Source: Gossypium raimondii (Eukaryota > Streptophyta > Magnoliopsida > Malvales > Malvaceae). Taken from it: DNA of 64,000 bases. Position numbers and translations under genes: made by a program. The stretch is from assembly GCF_025698545.1 (NCBI RefSeq), contig NC_068571.1, positions 37,605,733 through 37,669,732 of the forward strand, given 5' to 3'. Positions 12,234 through 24,200 of this stretch are shown piece by piece; position 1 is the first letter of the stretch, and every line of letters begins with the position of its first letter. Under the pieces are notes generated by a model, which saw nothing but the letters and a program-made list of their open reading frames with translations, did no database searches and was not told the origin of the DNA.

Positions 12234-13770
12234 ATGAGTGACTCTGCTATAGACTCAGAAAATCCTCTTGAACAAGACATTTGTTTAGAGGGATCTCATG
12301 ACTTTGAAGATGACATAGACTGTAACTTATCTACAGACTTGTTGAGGATGGTAGAGCAGGAGGAGAAACAAATCTTACCTGATAAGGAAACGGTGGAGAT
12401 TGTGACCCTAGAATGGGGAGTTGTGGTGAAGATTGGAACATGCATAACCAAAGAAACAAAGCGAGACTTCATCGAGTTACTTCGGGAGTTCAAAGACGTC
12501 TTTGTATGGTCATACCAGGATATGCCCGGGTTAAGTACCGACATTGTAGTACACCGTCTTCCTATAAGAGATGATTGCAAGCCAGTTTAGCAAAAACTCT
12601 GGAGGATGAGGCCTGACGTTGTACTAAAAATAAATGAGGAAGTTCAAAAGCAGTTCGATGTTGGGTTCCTACAAGTAGTCAAGTACTCAAACTGGGTGGC
12701 CAACATCGTACCCGTTCCTAAGAAAGATGGGAAGTTACGAATGTATGTAGACTACAGAGATTTGAATAAGGTTAGCTCGAAAGATAATTTTTCTTTGCCT
12801 CACATCGACACCTTGGTGGACAACACGGTAGGATACTCACTATTTTCTTTTATAAACGGTTTCTCAAGATACAACCAAATTAAGATGCATCCTGAAGATA
12901 TGAGGAAGACCACATTCATAACCCTATGGGGAACTTTCTGTTATAAAGTGATACCATTCGAGCTGAAAATTGCGGGAGCCACATATCAAAGAGCCATGGT
13001 GACCCTCTTCCACGATATGATGCATAAAGAAATTGAAGTTTAAGTTGATGACATGATTGCAAAATCCCAGGCGGAGATGGAACATGTGCAAGTCCTGAGA
13101 AAGTTATTCTTAAAGTTAAAAAGGTTCCAACTCAAACTCAATCCAGCCAAATGTACCTTTGGGGCTAGGTCGAGAAAACTTCTGGGTTTTGTAGTCAGTG
13201 AAAAATGGATTGAAATTGACCTAGACAAAGTCAAAGCTATACAAGAATTGCTTTCGCCGCGTACTCAAAAGGAAGTTCGAGGTTTCCTAGGAAGACTGAA
13301 TTACATTGCTCGGTTTATTTCATAACTAACCGAGAAATGAGATCCCATATTCCTTCTTTGGGATGAGGAATGTCAGGAAGCTTTTGACAAGATAAAACAG
13401 TACTTGTCTAATACTCCAGTGTTGCTACCACCTAGCCCAGATAGACCACTGATATTGTATTTAACAGTGTTTGACAAATCCATGGGATGCGTCTAGGCCA
13501 ACATGATGAGACCGGAAAGAAAGAAAAGGCGATATACTATCTCAATAAGAAATTCACTGGTTGTGAAATGAGATACTCGCCTATTGAGAAATTGTGTTGT
13601 ACTCTGATTTGGACAACTCGGAGATTGAGGCAGTACCTATTATACCATACGACTTGGCTAATCTCAAAATTAAACCCTTTGAAATATATGATGGAGTCGA
13701 CTGCTTTGAATGGGAGAATGACTATATGGCAGATTTTCCTTTTCGAACTTGACATAGTTTATATGAGCTA
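12234..13770 (+). pseudogene. Element A reverse transcriptase and first RNase H
   Basis: Reads from 12234 through RT (12606-13325) into RNase H (about 13440-13770). RT landmarks are VPKKDGKLRMYVDYRDLN, the FSRYNQIKMHPEDM block and LGFVVSEKWIEID. The catalytic Tyr-Val-Asp-Asp box reads stop-Val-Asp-Asp at 13040-13051, because the Tyr codon has become TAA. Further stops lie at 12588 and 13323, and a frameshift falls near 13490. The RNase H segment has AIYYLNKKFTG, EMRYSPIEKLCC and RLRQYLLYHTTWLI. Function in a live copy: cDNA synthesis and RNA-strand removal in the particle. Confidence 0.85.
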
Positions 13771-14300
13771 GAAAGCCTTTAAAGGGAGTGCAATAGCTGA
13801 CTTTCTAGCTAGTAGAGCCTTGGGGGATTACGAGCCTTTGAATTTTGACTTCTCGAACGAAGACCTGATGTATGTGGCAACCGTTGAAGAAAATTCCCAG
13901 GTAAGTCACATTTGGAAGCTGAAATTTGATGGAGCCTCCAACGCTGTGGGAAATAGAATTGGGGCAGTCCTAGTATCCTCAAACGAAGATCATTATCCAT
14001 TTACTTGCAAATTGGATTTTGATTACACAAACTTGGCAGAATATGAAGTGTGCATCATGGGCATTCGTGTAGCTATAGAACGTAAAATCAAAGTACTAGA
14101 AGTATATGGGGATTCAGCATTGGTGATATACCAACTCAAAGGTGAATAAGAAACAAAAGATCTCAAATTAATCAATTATCGAAAACCGGTTCTCAAATTG
14201 ATTAATGAGTTTGATTACATCACTTTCCGTTATCTCCCATGAGATGAAAACCAGATGGCTGACGTATTGGCTACTGTAGCTTCCTTGATCAAAGTGAACA
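13771..14300 (+). pseudogene. Element A second (archaeal-type) RNase H
   Basis: A second RNase H follows the first after a short linker (GSAIADFLASRAL). Its acidic residues can be followed: Asp in WKLKFDGASN (about 13915), Glu in LAEYEVCIMG (about 14040), Asp in VYGDSALVIYQL (about 14110), and the final Asp in ENQMADVLATVASL (about 14255). Stops break it at 14147 and just before ENQMAD, the latter TGA probably from CGA. Dual RNase H is known from the Tat lineage of Ty3/gypsy elements, where the extra domain is related to aRNH. This is strong support for the lineage call. Confidence 0.75.
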
Positions 14301-14537
14301 AACCAGGGGACATGAAGCCTATCCAAATGAACATTTATGAGACCCCGACTCATTGCTACAATATTGAGGAAGAGAAAAGGATGACCATCCTTGGTACCAA
14401 GATATACTGCAATATGTGAAGAATCACGAGTATCCTGATCAGGCAATAGAGAATGATAATAGAACATTGAGGAGACTAGCCATTGACTATGTCTTAGATG
14501 GAGAGATCTTATGCAAAAGGGGAAGGATTAAGTACTA

Positions 14538-15635
14538 TTGAGATGCGTGGACGCTGCGGAGGCAAAGAAAATCTTAGAAGAAGTCCATGAGGGTATATGC
14601 GGAATGCATGCCAACAGTTTCACAATGGCCACACAGATTATGAGATTTGGGTACTACTGGTCCACTATGGAAGGAGATTGCTTCAATTATGCCAAGAAGT
14701 CCCATAAATGCCAAATTCATGGAGACAAAATGCACGCACCTCCTTCACCTCTTCATGTTATGACTTCTCCACAGCCTTTCTTCATGTGGGGTATGTATGT
14801 CATCGGGCCAATATCGCCGAAGGCTTCTAATGAGTATCGTTTTATTTTTGTGGTTATTGATTACTTCACTAAATGGGTGGACGCTGCTTCATATGCTAAT
14901 GTTACGAAGTTAGCAGTCAGTAAATTCTTGAAAGAAGAGATCATATGTTGATATGGAATGCCTGAAAGAATCATATCTGACAATGCGTTGAATCTGAACA
15001 ACAGCACAATAGCAGAGGTCTGCAGTCAATTCAAGATCAAACACCATAACTCGTCACCGTATCTTCCAAAAATGAATGGTGTAGTGGAGGCAGCCAACAA
15101 AAATATCAAGAAAATTATGGGGAAAATGACTGAGACTTATAAAGACTGGTATGAGAAATTACCATTTGCTCTCTTTGCTTATCGAACGTCTATCAAAACC
15201 TCCACTGGGGCAACGCCTTTCTCTTTGGTTTATAGGATGGAGGCAGTTTTACCCATTAAAGTCGAAATTCCTTCTCTCCGGGTATTGGCTGAGCTAAAGT
15301 TAGATGAAGCAGAATGAATCCAATCTTGATAAGATCGGTTGAACCTGATAGAAGAAAAAAGGCTAAAATTTATTCAGCACGGTCAGATGTACCAAAAGTG
15401 AATGATGCGAGTATACAACAAGGTTCGTCCTAGAGAATTCCAGGAAGGGCACTTGGTGTTGAAAAAGATCCTTCCTCTACAAAAGTATTTTAGAGGGAAA
15501 TGGATGCGAAATTGGAAAGGTCCTTATGTTGTAAAGAAGGCCTTTTCCGGAGGATCTTTGATTTTAAGTGAGATGGATGGTAAAAACCTACCAAATCTTA
15601 TAAACTCAGATTCAGTCAAGAAATACTTCACCTAA
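14538..15635 (+). pseudogene. Element A integrase
   Basis: The zinc-binding N-terminus (H-x-H then C-x-x-C) is at about 14590-14720. The catalytic core follows with IDYFTKWVDAASYANVTK, Asp in ERIISDNALNLN (about 14980) and Glu in GVVEAANKNIKK (about 15085). The first catalytic Asp is expected in the segment reading WGMYVIGPIS (about 14797) and is Tyr here, so even a restored frame would be inactive. Stops fall at 14949-14951 and 15315-15317, with frame breaks up to 15400. The C-terminal part, 15402-15635, has the basic GKWMRNWKGPYVVKKAFSGG fold and ends at a genuine TAA after KKYFT. Integrase inserts element cDNA into chromosomes. Confidence 0.82.
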
Positions 15636-15652
15636 AGAAGGAGAAGGGAACA

Positions 15653-15775
15653 AGGTGAAAACCCGCAAAGGGCGCTTTGAGTCCAAAAAAAATAGAGAGG
15701 CTAAGGTGAAAACCCGTAAAGGGCGTCTTAGACTAAAGGGGATTTGAGTTGAAAACCCAAAAATGGCGGCTCAAA
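15653..15775 (+). repeat. Three-copy repeat after the integrase stop
   Basis: Three degenerate copies of a ~45-bp unit with the core GTGAAAACCCGCAAAGGGCG begin at about 15653, 15704 and 15747. They lie directly behind the end of pol in the 3' UTR of element A. Confidence 0.7.
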
Positions 15776-16489
15776 TATTGATTAAATGGGGCATGCGTTG
15801 ATCTTGTTATACTTGAATTAATAGAAAAGGGGTATGCGACATCTTGGGGCATCGACAAAGCTCTCTAAATCTCCTAAACACATGTCAAACTCAGAATAGT
15901 CTTCAGAAAGTTTGTACAAAGAAGTTTAAGCTGCGATATCTACGGCACTTAATCTTCATACTATTTATATTGAATTTCTTATTCTCGAAATACTTTATTC
16001 TTTTCAAGATACATGTTCCCAATCAATTCCTTTTTTATTCTCCTTTATCCTTTATAATTTATTCATTTCGAGCTATGCTCTAAATCGATTCTATTCTTAT
16101 CTATTTTTATGATCTCTTGTAAGTATGTTGCATCGGAATAATGATTAATGGACTGATAATACTTTGACAAATGAAGTTTTGTATATTACTCTAGAAGTTT
16201 CGAAATAATACAAGAATCTGAAACATGACTGTTGTTTAGAACACACTAGGTTTAAAGGTTGAAATATCTAAGAAGGAAAAGTTTAAATTAAGGCTATCCC
16301 TTCGGATTTTGTTGTCAAAGCATTGATTGAACAAAAGGACAAGATGTCGTGTCGGTGACAAGCTTTAATGAACAAACAAGCAATGATCACCGAGTGATAA
16401 GAAGAGGTTTTCTTGGAGAAGAAAGTTCTACAATTGTACATAAACATATGGTACGACACCTTAGAAATGTTGAAAGAGACCAAAGAGAT
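15776..16489 (+). other. 3' UTR of element A, non-repetitive part
   Basis: No coding frame that I can support. AT-rich sequence lies between the end of pol and the repeat array. Confidence 0.5.
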
Positions 16490-17650
16490 TCACCCTGTAT
16501 CCTTGAATTGCAGTAGGAAAGGGTTGAAAAGAGTCAGATCTTATACCCCTGGGTTGCAATGGGAGAAGCATAGCACAAAACCCAAGTCTCACAAATACAG
16601 TTGAACCCTGAGGTTACAGGGGATCAAACTGATTGAGTGTTTCTTTAGGTTTCCGTTGAAGGCACCAGCCGAACAAAATGACCCCGTAACACATCAGTGA
16701 TGAAACCTTAATGAACAATGAGTAATGACAACCCAAACATTAAAACAGGGGATCATTCTAATGACATTTTGCATTCATTTATCATACCTAATTAAGAGAT
16801 TTTTATTCATTCTGATCATAATATCCTAATCATTAGCCATAAATAGGCCCATGAAATGGATTCCAAAGGTCATGTTCCTAAGAGTACAGATCGGCGAAAC
16901 CACAAATCCTATACCATTGAAGTTGCAGTGGAATAGATTGAAGACCATGGCAAACCTTATCTCTCTAAAGTTGCGGTAGAGTAGAATTTCCCTGAAGTTG
17001 CAGTGAAACAGATTAAAGTTACAAGTCTTATCTCCCTGAAGTTGTAGTGGAGCAAACTGAAGAAGCCACCAGCCTTATCTCCCTAAAGTTACAGCGGAGT
17101 AGACTGAAGACAGCGAATCTTATTTCCCTGGCATCGCAGTGGAATAAATTAAAGCTTCAAATCACATATCTTATCTCTCTGAAGTTGCAGTAGAGCAGAT
17201 CATGGCAAATCTTATCTCCCTGAAGTTGTAGATTAGCAGATTGAAGCCACAAATCTTATCTCCCTAAAGTTGCAGTGGAGCAGATTGAAGCCACCAATCT
17301 TATCTCTCTGAAGTTGCAGTAAAGCATATCATGACAAATGTTATCTCCCTGAAGTTGTAGTCGAGCAGATTGAAGCGACCAATCCTATCTCCCTGAAGTT
17401 GCAGTGGAACGAATTAAAACGATGAATCCTATACCTCTGAAGCTGCAGTAGGTCAAATCAAATTCACCAAAGACAATTTTTATCTCTCTGAAGAGCCAGT
17501 GGAGCAGACTGAAGACAATGAATCTTATTTCTCTGGCATTACAGTGGAGCGGATTGAAGCTACAAGTCTTATCTCCTTGAAATTGAAATGGAGCGGACTG
17601 AAGATAGAAAATCTCGTCTCCCTGAAGTGGCAGTGGAGGAGATTGAAGTC
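16490..17650 (+). repeat. ~45-bp tandem array in the 3' UTR of element A
   Basis: At least 17 recognisable copies, starting near 16909, 16955, 16986, 17028, 17074, 17119, 17170, 17210, 17254, 17298, 17340, 17385, 17429, 17477, 17522, 17567 and 17612. The period is mostly 42-51 bp. The core reads CTTATCTCCCTGAAGTTGCA followed by GTGGAGCAGATTGAAG. More decayed copies reach back to about 16495, 16538 and 16604. Variants such as CCCTGGCAT for CCCTGAAGT recur at 17119 and 17522, so longer higher-order units may have been duplicated. Tandem arrays in the 3' UTR of Ogre-like elements are known as seeds of satellite DNA. Confidence 0.88.
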
Positions 17651-17781
17651 ATTTCCTGATGCAGTGGGTCAGAATGAGGATACTTGAAGAAAAGAAGTAC
17701 CAAAGAAATTGAGACTTGGCAGGACCGGGCAAAATTGGCCTTTTTTAGTCTTTGCTCTATTCTCGTTACACGACAACGAGC

Positions 17782-17794
17782 AAAGAGGGGCAGC
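17782..17794 (+). other. Polypurine tract of element A
   Basis: AAAGAGGGGCAGC abuts the 3' LTR start TGTAATAGCC. It is the expected primer for plus-strand DNA synthesis. Confidence 0.75.
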
Positions 17795-20461
17795 TGTAAT
17801 AGCCTATTTTTCCCGGGGCCAAAACCAAATATTAAAACAAAATTTAAATAGTCCACATTCCAAATACATAGGTCCAACATGGCCCAAATCATTTTTAACC
17901 TGAACGACCCAGACATAATCCCAAGCCCAATAACAAAACCCAATGACAAACCCCAAATAGAAACCCTAAAACTACACAGCAGACCCAATCGCTGCACGAC
18001 TCTAGTCGCCTCGATAGCGTCTTTGCGCCACCGCCTCAAATACACCACCAGCTAGCCTCCGTACCTGCAAATAGGACGAAAAATTAGCACAGAAAAAACA
18101 TATATTGTATTTTTTATTTATTTCGGATATTTTGGCAATAAAACAAAAGGGAAGACCTTTGTAATTTTTTTACATGGAGACAATACGAAATCAGTAAAAA
18201 AATACCAGAGAAAAAAGGCCATTAAAGTTTTGAAAGGTGATTTGAAATCTCATTTTTTTCGATTTCTTTTTTCTTTTCTGTTTCTTCAATATTCGTTTGT
18301 TATACTTGTTGTTTGTAAAAGAGAAATAAAGAAGAGGTGAGGGATTTACCTTTAGGGTGGTGTTGATTGAATCTCTGTCCGTTTCGTCGCAATCGGATCT
18401 TGGACAAGAATTTTAGGGATCGAAAACAGTAAGGCGTCGGACGGCGGAGGAGAATAGGGATTTGTTAATCTGTTTTAAAAAAAGTCAAATGCATGTTTAG
18501 GGTTTTGTTTTTTTAGTTTTATGAAGATGATAAAACGGTACCGTTTAAGCCAGGTTTCAATGGCTTCAAAACGGTACCGAATCGGCCATAACCGATGACT
18601 CGACCCTAACGCAGCTAGATCCGTGTGTTTTGGGTCTAAAATGGGATATTTGTGCCATTAATCCCTCTGCTTTAGTTCATGTTTTAAATTGTGTTTTCTT
18701 TATTTTTTTTTAAATTTGCCTAGTTTGTTTTGGATTCTTTTGTTCTGGTCCCTTTAAGCGCAGCGTTTAGGAAGCCTGGGTTAATTGCCCTATTGGTCCC
18801 TCAACATTTTTTGCGCATCTATTATTGTCATTTTATTTGAATTTTTTTTCAATTTTAATTTATGCTTAAAACTTTACAAAATCTTGCAAATTAATATATA
18901 TATATATATATATTTAGACTTCATTTACTTATATCATTTCTTTTGAAATTATAATACATACTTTTATTTATGTATTTATTTAAAAAATCAGTTATGTATA
19001 TTTATCGTAAATTATTTTATTTATTTCAAATTGTATATATCATTTGTACTATATTGTTTATTTAGATATATTTATACATATTATTGATTTTAATTCTAGT
19101 TTTATATTAAATTTTATCTACATATTATCAATTTCAAGTTATATATTATTTGTTTTTCTTTCTAAAACTATTATTATTTATTCTATATTTTCTATAATAT
19201 ATATCCTGTTTTGTTAAACTTCTTTACATATATATCTTAGGTTTTATATTTACACAATATGAGTGGAATAATGTATGTGTAACTTTGAATATTTTATAGA
19301 TAATTTATTTAAATTTTTCTATACATAAATATTGTTTTATTTTGAATTTATTTGTATACTAATTTTTTTAAGATTAGTTTATATTCTTTAAATTGCCTTT
19401 ATATCATTTAAAAAAAACTTTCTTTTGTATTGTTTGCTTCATATTGTTTTGTATTATTTCAAATTTTCCCATTACTTATCTCATCTTGATGTCAATATAA
19501 ATGTCTAGATAATATTTTATATGGTTATCGTTATTGTGTATATTTAATTTCTTAGTTCATTGATTATTTGTTGTTGTTAGTATACGTTTTGTTTGTAAAT
19601 TATGACTTTTTGTTGCATATCGTCATTTCATTGTGTTTTATTCTTTTAAAAGGTTATGTCCAATATCATTTAAGTATCGAAAGCATTTTTCTTCAAAAGT
19701 CTTCCAAAATAACGCAATACTCGGTATTTGAGATCTTCGAGAGGATTGAGCCCTAACGTATTGGGTTCCAATTTTCCTCGTTGAATCTAAATAATCGAGG
19801 GTATTCTTTAATCAAAACACATAAATAAAAAGCTCATTCTCGGGAATTCGATATGCTGTGTCCCAACGCGTTGGATATGACATGTTGTTTTCTCGAGATG
19901 AGGATTTTTCTAAAAATAATAAAGGCAATATTCATTGTTTGGAATTTTGAGAAATTGTGCCCTAACGTATTGGGCTTCGATTTTTTTCATCTGACTTAAA
20001 CAATTGAATATCCTTTTAAATTTCATTGCATGAGTTTTTTAAAAGACAAGCTCATTTTTCAGGAAGTGAAATATCATGCCCTAACCCATTGAGTGTGAAA
20101 TTTTCTCTCTCCGAAATGAGAAGGTCTTAACATGTAATTTGATTTATACAAGTTTTAATACAAGGATCGTATTTTAAAATCTTTGCACATTTTCGATATT
20201 AAGATACTAATTAATCAACAAGGTACCAATTTTGGGCGTGTCGAGGGCACCAACCCTTCTTCATGCGTAACCGACTTCCGAGCCCGTTTTCTGGATTTTA
20301 TAAGACCAAAAATTATTGTTTTAGTAAATTTAAATTTTTATTAAAATGATTTAATTATGAGGTGGTCGGATCACACCTAAATAAAAAGGATTGGTGGCGA
20401 CTCCATTTTTTTTAAAAAATTTAAGTCAATCCATTTTTTTCAAAAAATAATGGTTTCGACA
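17795..20461 (+). repeat. 3' LTR of element A
   Basis: 2667 bp, starting TGTAATAGCC and ending GGTTTCGACA, followed by the duplication TTAAT. It is uninterrupted and therefore defines the empty site for the solo LTR in the 5' copy. The microsatellite runs are short here (about nine TA units at 18894-18912). Confidence 0.92.
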
Positions 20462-21262
20462 TTAATAATTTTAAAATCATTTGTTGATGTGGCATATAAG
20501 ACAAAATAGTGCCACGCCAGCATTTAATTACATTTGGATCACCACGTTAACGGTTAATGTTAATCGTTAGTCAACTAACGACCACGTCAGCATGTCTGTT
20601 AAAAACAAACCAATTTGACCATGGATTTAAATTGCGATCACAACCGCGTTTTCAGTCGCATTGCGTTTATAAACTTTTTGTAAAACATAATAATTATAAT
20701 TATAATTATAAAAAGTCACTTTTAATGATTTTTAGAGTGTTTTTTAACACTTATGAACTTTTATTAATATGAAATGAGAACACAACTTTTATAATCATTA
20801 ATTATTCTTACATTTATTTACTGAATTTTCTAAGAATGTTATATTAACTAATAACAAAGTAAAAAGAAGAAGAAGAAATATTAAAATTTATCATATTTAA
20901 TAAGTTTGAAAGTTTTTATAGATAAAATAATTGAAAATTCATACGAGAGATGTCTTCAATATTTCTTGTGACTTTGAAGATGGTGAAGATATAAACATTT
21001 TATCTTTGCAAAAGGAAAAAAGAATAGATAAATGTATAGATTCTCATTAATTATTCCTATTTCCTACCACTTATTCTCACTCTCATTCTACTTTCATATA
21101 TAGTTTAACATGCTTGATTCTTAATTATTTTTTCATCAAATATACTCCATTCATTTATCTAAAGATATATTTTAAATGTTTTAATATCATCAAAATTAAG
21201 AACATTAACAAAATTTTTCTTCAAAAAAAACCATACCTTACAAATAATGGTAGTGGTACGAT
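20462..21262. other. Flank right of element A, no gene seen
   Basis: Begins with the TTAAT duplication and continues the sequence interrupted at 573. AT-rich and without a supportable ORF. It separates element A from the 3' end of the hAT gene. Confidence 0.5.
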
Positions 21263-24200
21263 TTAGTTTTCACCAATTAGTGGAATGACGAGGAAGATCA
21301 GATCCTTCACCTTCACTTTGACAGGGTTCTTGACTTGATTCTCTTGGCCTTTCTCCAAAAATATATATATAAAAAAAGTAACATTTTCACCTTGGTTTTC
21401 ATATAATTGATATGGAGGATATATTTGAATAGGATGATACATGAGAGGTGGAGGTGGGTGATACATTGATGGTGGAGGATGCATTTAAGGCTAGTATGGC
21501 ACACCATAATTAGGAAATGGTGGATAATAAACATGGATGTGGATAACCATGTGAAGGTTGAAAATATGAAGGTTGTTCTGGTGGATATTATCCTTGAGTG
21601 CTAGTTGATGAATCACTATACCCCAGGTTACTAGAACTCGATCTCCTACTAGATGAAGAGCCTATAGAAGTATAATTTTTGCCTTTTCCTTTTGATGGAG
21701 CTCTAGGTTCACTTCTACCTCTCCTAGGTTCAGGAAACATATTTCCATCAAACTCTGATCTATCACGGAAATGTCCACTAGTGGTACCAACTCCATATTC
21801 TCCTCCATACTGACCAGAAGACCTAATTTCACCTCTATCACCACTATATCCACCATCCTCATTAATTGGACTTAAACCACCACCATTGGGCCCATCGCCA
21901 CTCTAACTTGGCGTTGAACTAGAACTTGAACGAGACAAATTTTATTGTTGAGATTGATTAACATTCATTTCATCATTAGAGGTATCCACAGGCAACACTT
22001 CAACATTTTCACCATCTAATAATAGATTCTCTTTCTCATGAAGCTATTCTGATAGTGGATCAACATCTTCAAAGATATGATCAAGGCTGATATGATTAAA
22101 ACTAGCGTTTATATCGTCAGTGCTCATTCTTTTTTGATGCCTTCTCTGAAGCCTCATATTATAATAGGTAAACACTAGTTTCTCAAGTTTTTTATACTTT
22201 AACCTATTTCTTGCCTTGGTGTGAATATAACTAAATGTGCTCCAATTTCGTTCGCAATTTGATGCTGAAGTTGTTTGACTAAGCACTTTAATTGCTAATT
22301 TTTGTAATTCGGGAACACATGTGCCGTATATTATCCACCACTCAGCTGCATAATATTATTTAAATTTCAAAATAACTTCAAAATATACAATATAATTAAA
22401 TAATATAAATTAAATTAAATAATTTAATTAACTGTTTACCTGGACTCATTTGCTTCCAAGCTCTTTGTGCTTGTGGAGTACCTAATGTCTCATGTTTATC
22501 TCTAAATAGTAACAACTACATAAATAAAAGATAGAGTAAAAATAAAATAAAAAAATTCTATTTCAAATTATGTAACTAAGTTACAAATAATAGTACTTGA
22601 ATCTAACCTGATTAACCATTCTGACTTGAGTATCAAGAGAATGTTCTAATCTTTCAATTATTGATCGTGTACCTTCTAATGTTTCTATTAGTACTGTAAC
22701 ACCCCCAACCCGTATCCGTCATTTGGGCAGGTTACGAACATCTTGGACATATCAGATAACTTATCACTAATTCACAAATAAATAACATACATGGCATACT
22801 TTAATCAATACATCACCTAGATACATGCCACATTATCAAAAGAAAGGTACATCACTAAAATTTCTCTGAGGTCGGGATTGCTCTGGATGCTGGACCGAAC
22901 ACTGGTTTTCTATTAACCTGCGTACAAAAACAACCGTACGTTGAGTATGGGAATACTCAGTGATATTACCATAATTCAAATTTATAACATTAATGGATAA
23001 ATTGTATACATTTAATTTATGTCTATAATTATTCATTAATTATCTCATATTTTAAATCAACTTGATAATTAATAAAAATAAGCAATATTTCAAATCTTGT
23101 ATTTAATTGTATTCATACCTTATTTTACTATCTCAATTCCAATGAATTTTTCACATCTCATTCCAATAGTTCATTTCAATTTATATACAATTCATTCAAT
23201 TTATCAGTATATTCAATATCAATTCTATTGTAATTTGTACTCACTAATATCATATAACAAAAATTTACTGTTAATCACATCATGAACTTTGGGTTCATAT
23301 ATTCAAATCTCATATCTCGATTTTCAATTCACATATCAATTTACAATTTCACTTTCTCATTTCTTTCCATAGCTCAATCAATCACACTTATTCAAAATTT
23401 TTCATTTCAATTATTTACCCCTATTAACAAGACTCGGACCTTGACGGATACATGGATCCAACCAAACACACCAGAATATCCAACCTAAGACACCCGGAAT
23501 AATATAAATCCTCTTTAACACACCAGTATATCATATCCTCCCAAACACACTAATAAGGCATTAGATGCCTCTTCGGATAAACCGGAGCATATAATAACAG
23601 AATCATCTTCTCGGCCGAACTACAAATCTCCTCATCACATCACAAATCCTATGGCATGCCATTTGTACCCTATCTAGTCCGATAAGTTAATAGGGTATTA
23701 TTTTACTTTTCCAATTTCGAATTCATTTCCACAACAATTTCAAATATTCAAGCAATTTAAAACATCTATTATTTCAATTCACAAACAATTCAATATCATT
23801 TAATTCAATATCGATATTCACCTTATTTTTATTTATTAAACATATTATTCAAAATTCAACAATTTCTATTAATAAATTCAATACCAATACGTATTTATCA
23901 TTAAATTCAATCGTAATACTTACCTCAATTTGCTTATCATGTATATTAATTTAAATTTTAACAATTAATAATTAAATTTGAATTATGGTAATACTAACCG
24001 AAATTTCTCTCGAGTCACTCCTTGTTCACCTTCTCCTTTCCTTTCTCGGACAATGACTCTTGCACGACATTAGCTACGTAATTAAACAATTAAAAATCAT
24101 TAATACACAATTTCATCAAAATATTTCCATTTATACCTAAACTTTACCTAAATTCTAATTTAATCCCTTATCAATACTAATTTTATTTTCCTAATCTAAC

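Larger units (their letters stand above)
574..20461 (+). mobile_element. Element A: full-length Tat/Ogre-like Ty3/gypsy retrotransposon, defective
   Basis: A 19.9-kb LTR retrotransposon bounded by a perfect 5-bp duplication TTAAT at 569-573 and 20462-20466. Both LTRs begin TG and end CA. The order is 5' LTR, primer-binding site, extra coiled-coil ORF, gag, protease with G-patch, RT with RNase H, second RNase H, integrase, long 3' UTR with tandem repeats, polypurine tract, 3' LTR. Large size, an ORF ahead of gag, two RNase H domains and a repeat-bearing 3' UTR are known hallmarks of the Tat/Ogre lineage. Every reading frame carries stops or frameshifts, so this copy cannot make its own proteins. 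The LTRs look alike to within a few percent where I compared them, so the insertion is fairly old but not ancient. Confidence 0.9.

Noticed and set aside
16490..17650. CRISPR-like array
   Set aside because: The repeats are contiguous and degenerate, without unique spacers, and lie inside a plant retrotransposon.
17569..18048. 159-codon minus-strand open frame
   Set aside because: It spans the repeat array, polypurine tract and LTR start of element A on the opposite strand; no recognisable domain.
23097..23488. Two open frames inside the solo LTR in the hAT gene
   Set aside because: Low-complexity Phe/Ile/Ser-rich translations of AT-rich LTR sequence; no domain.
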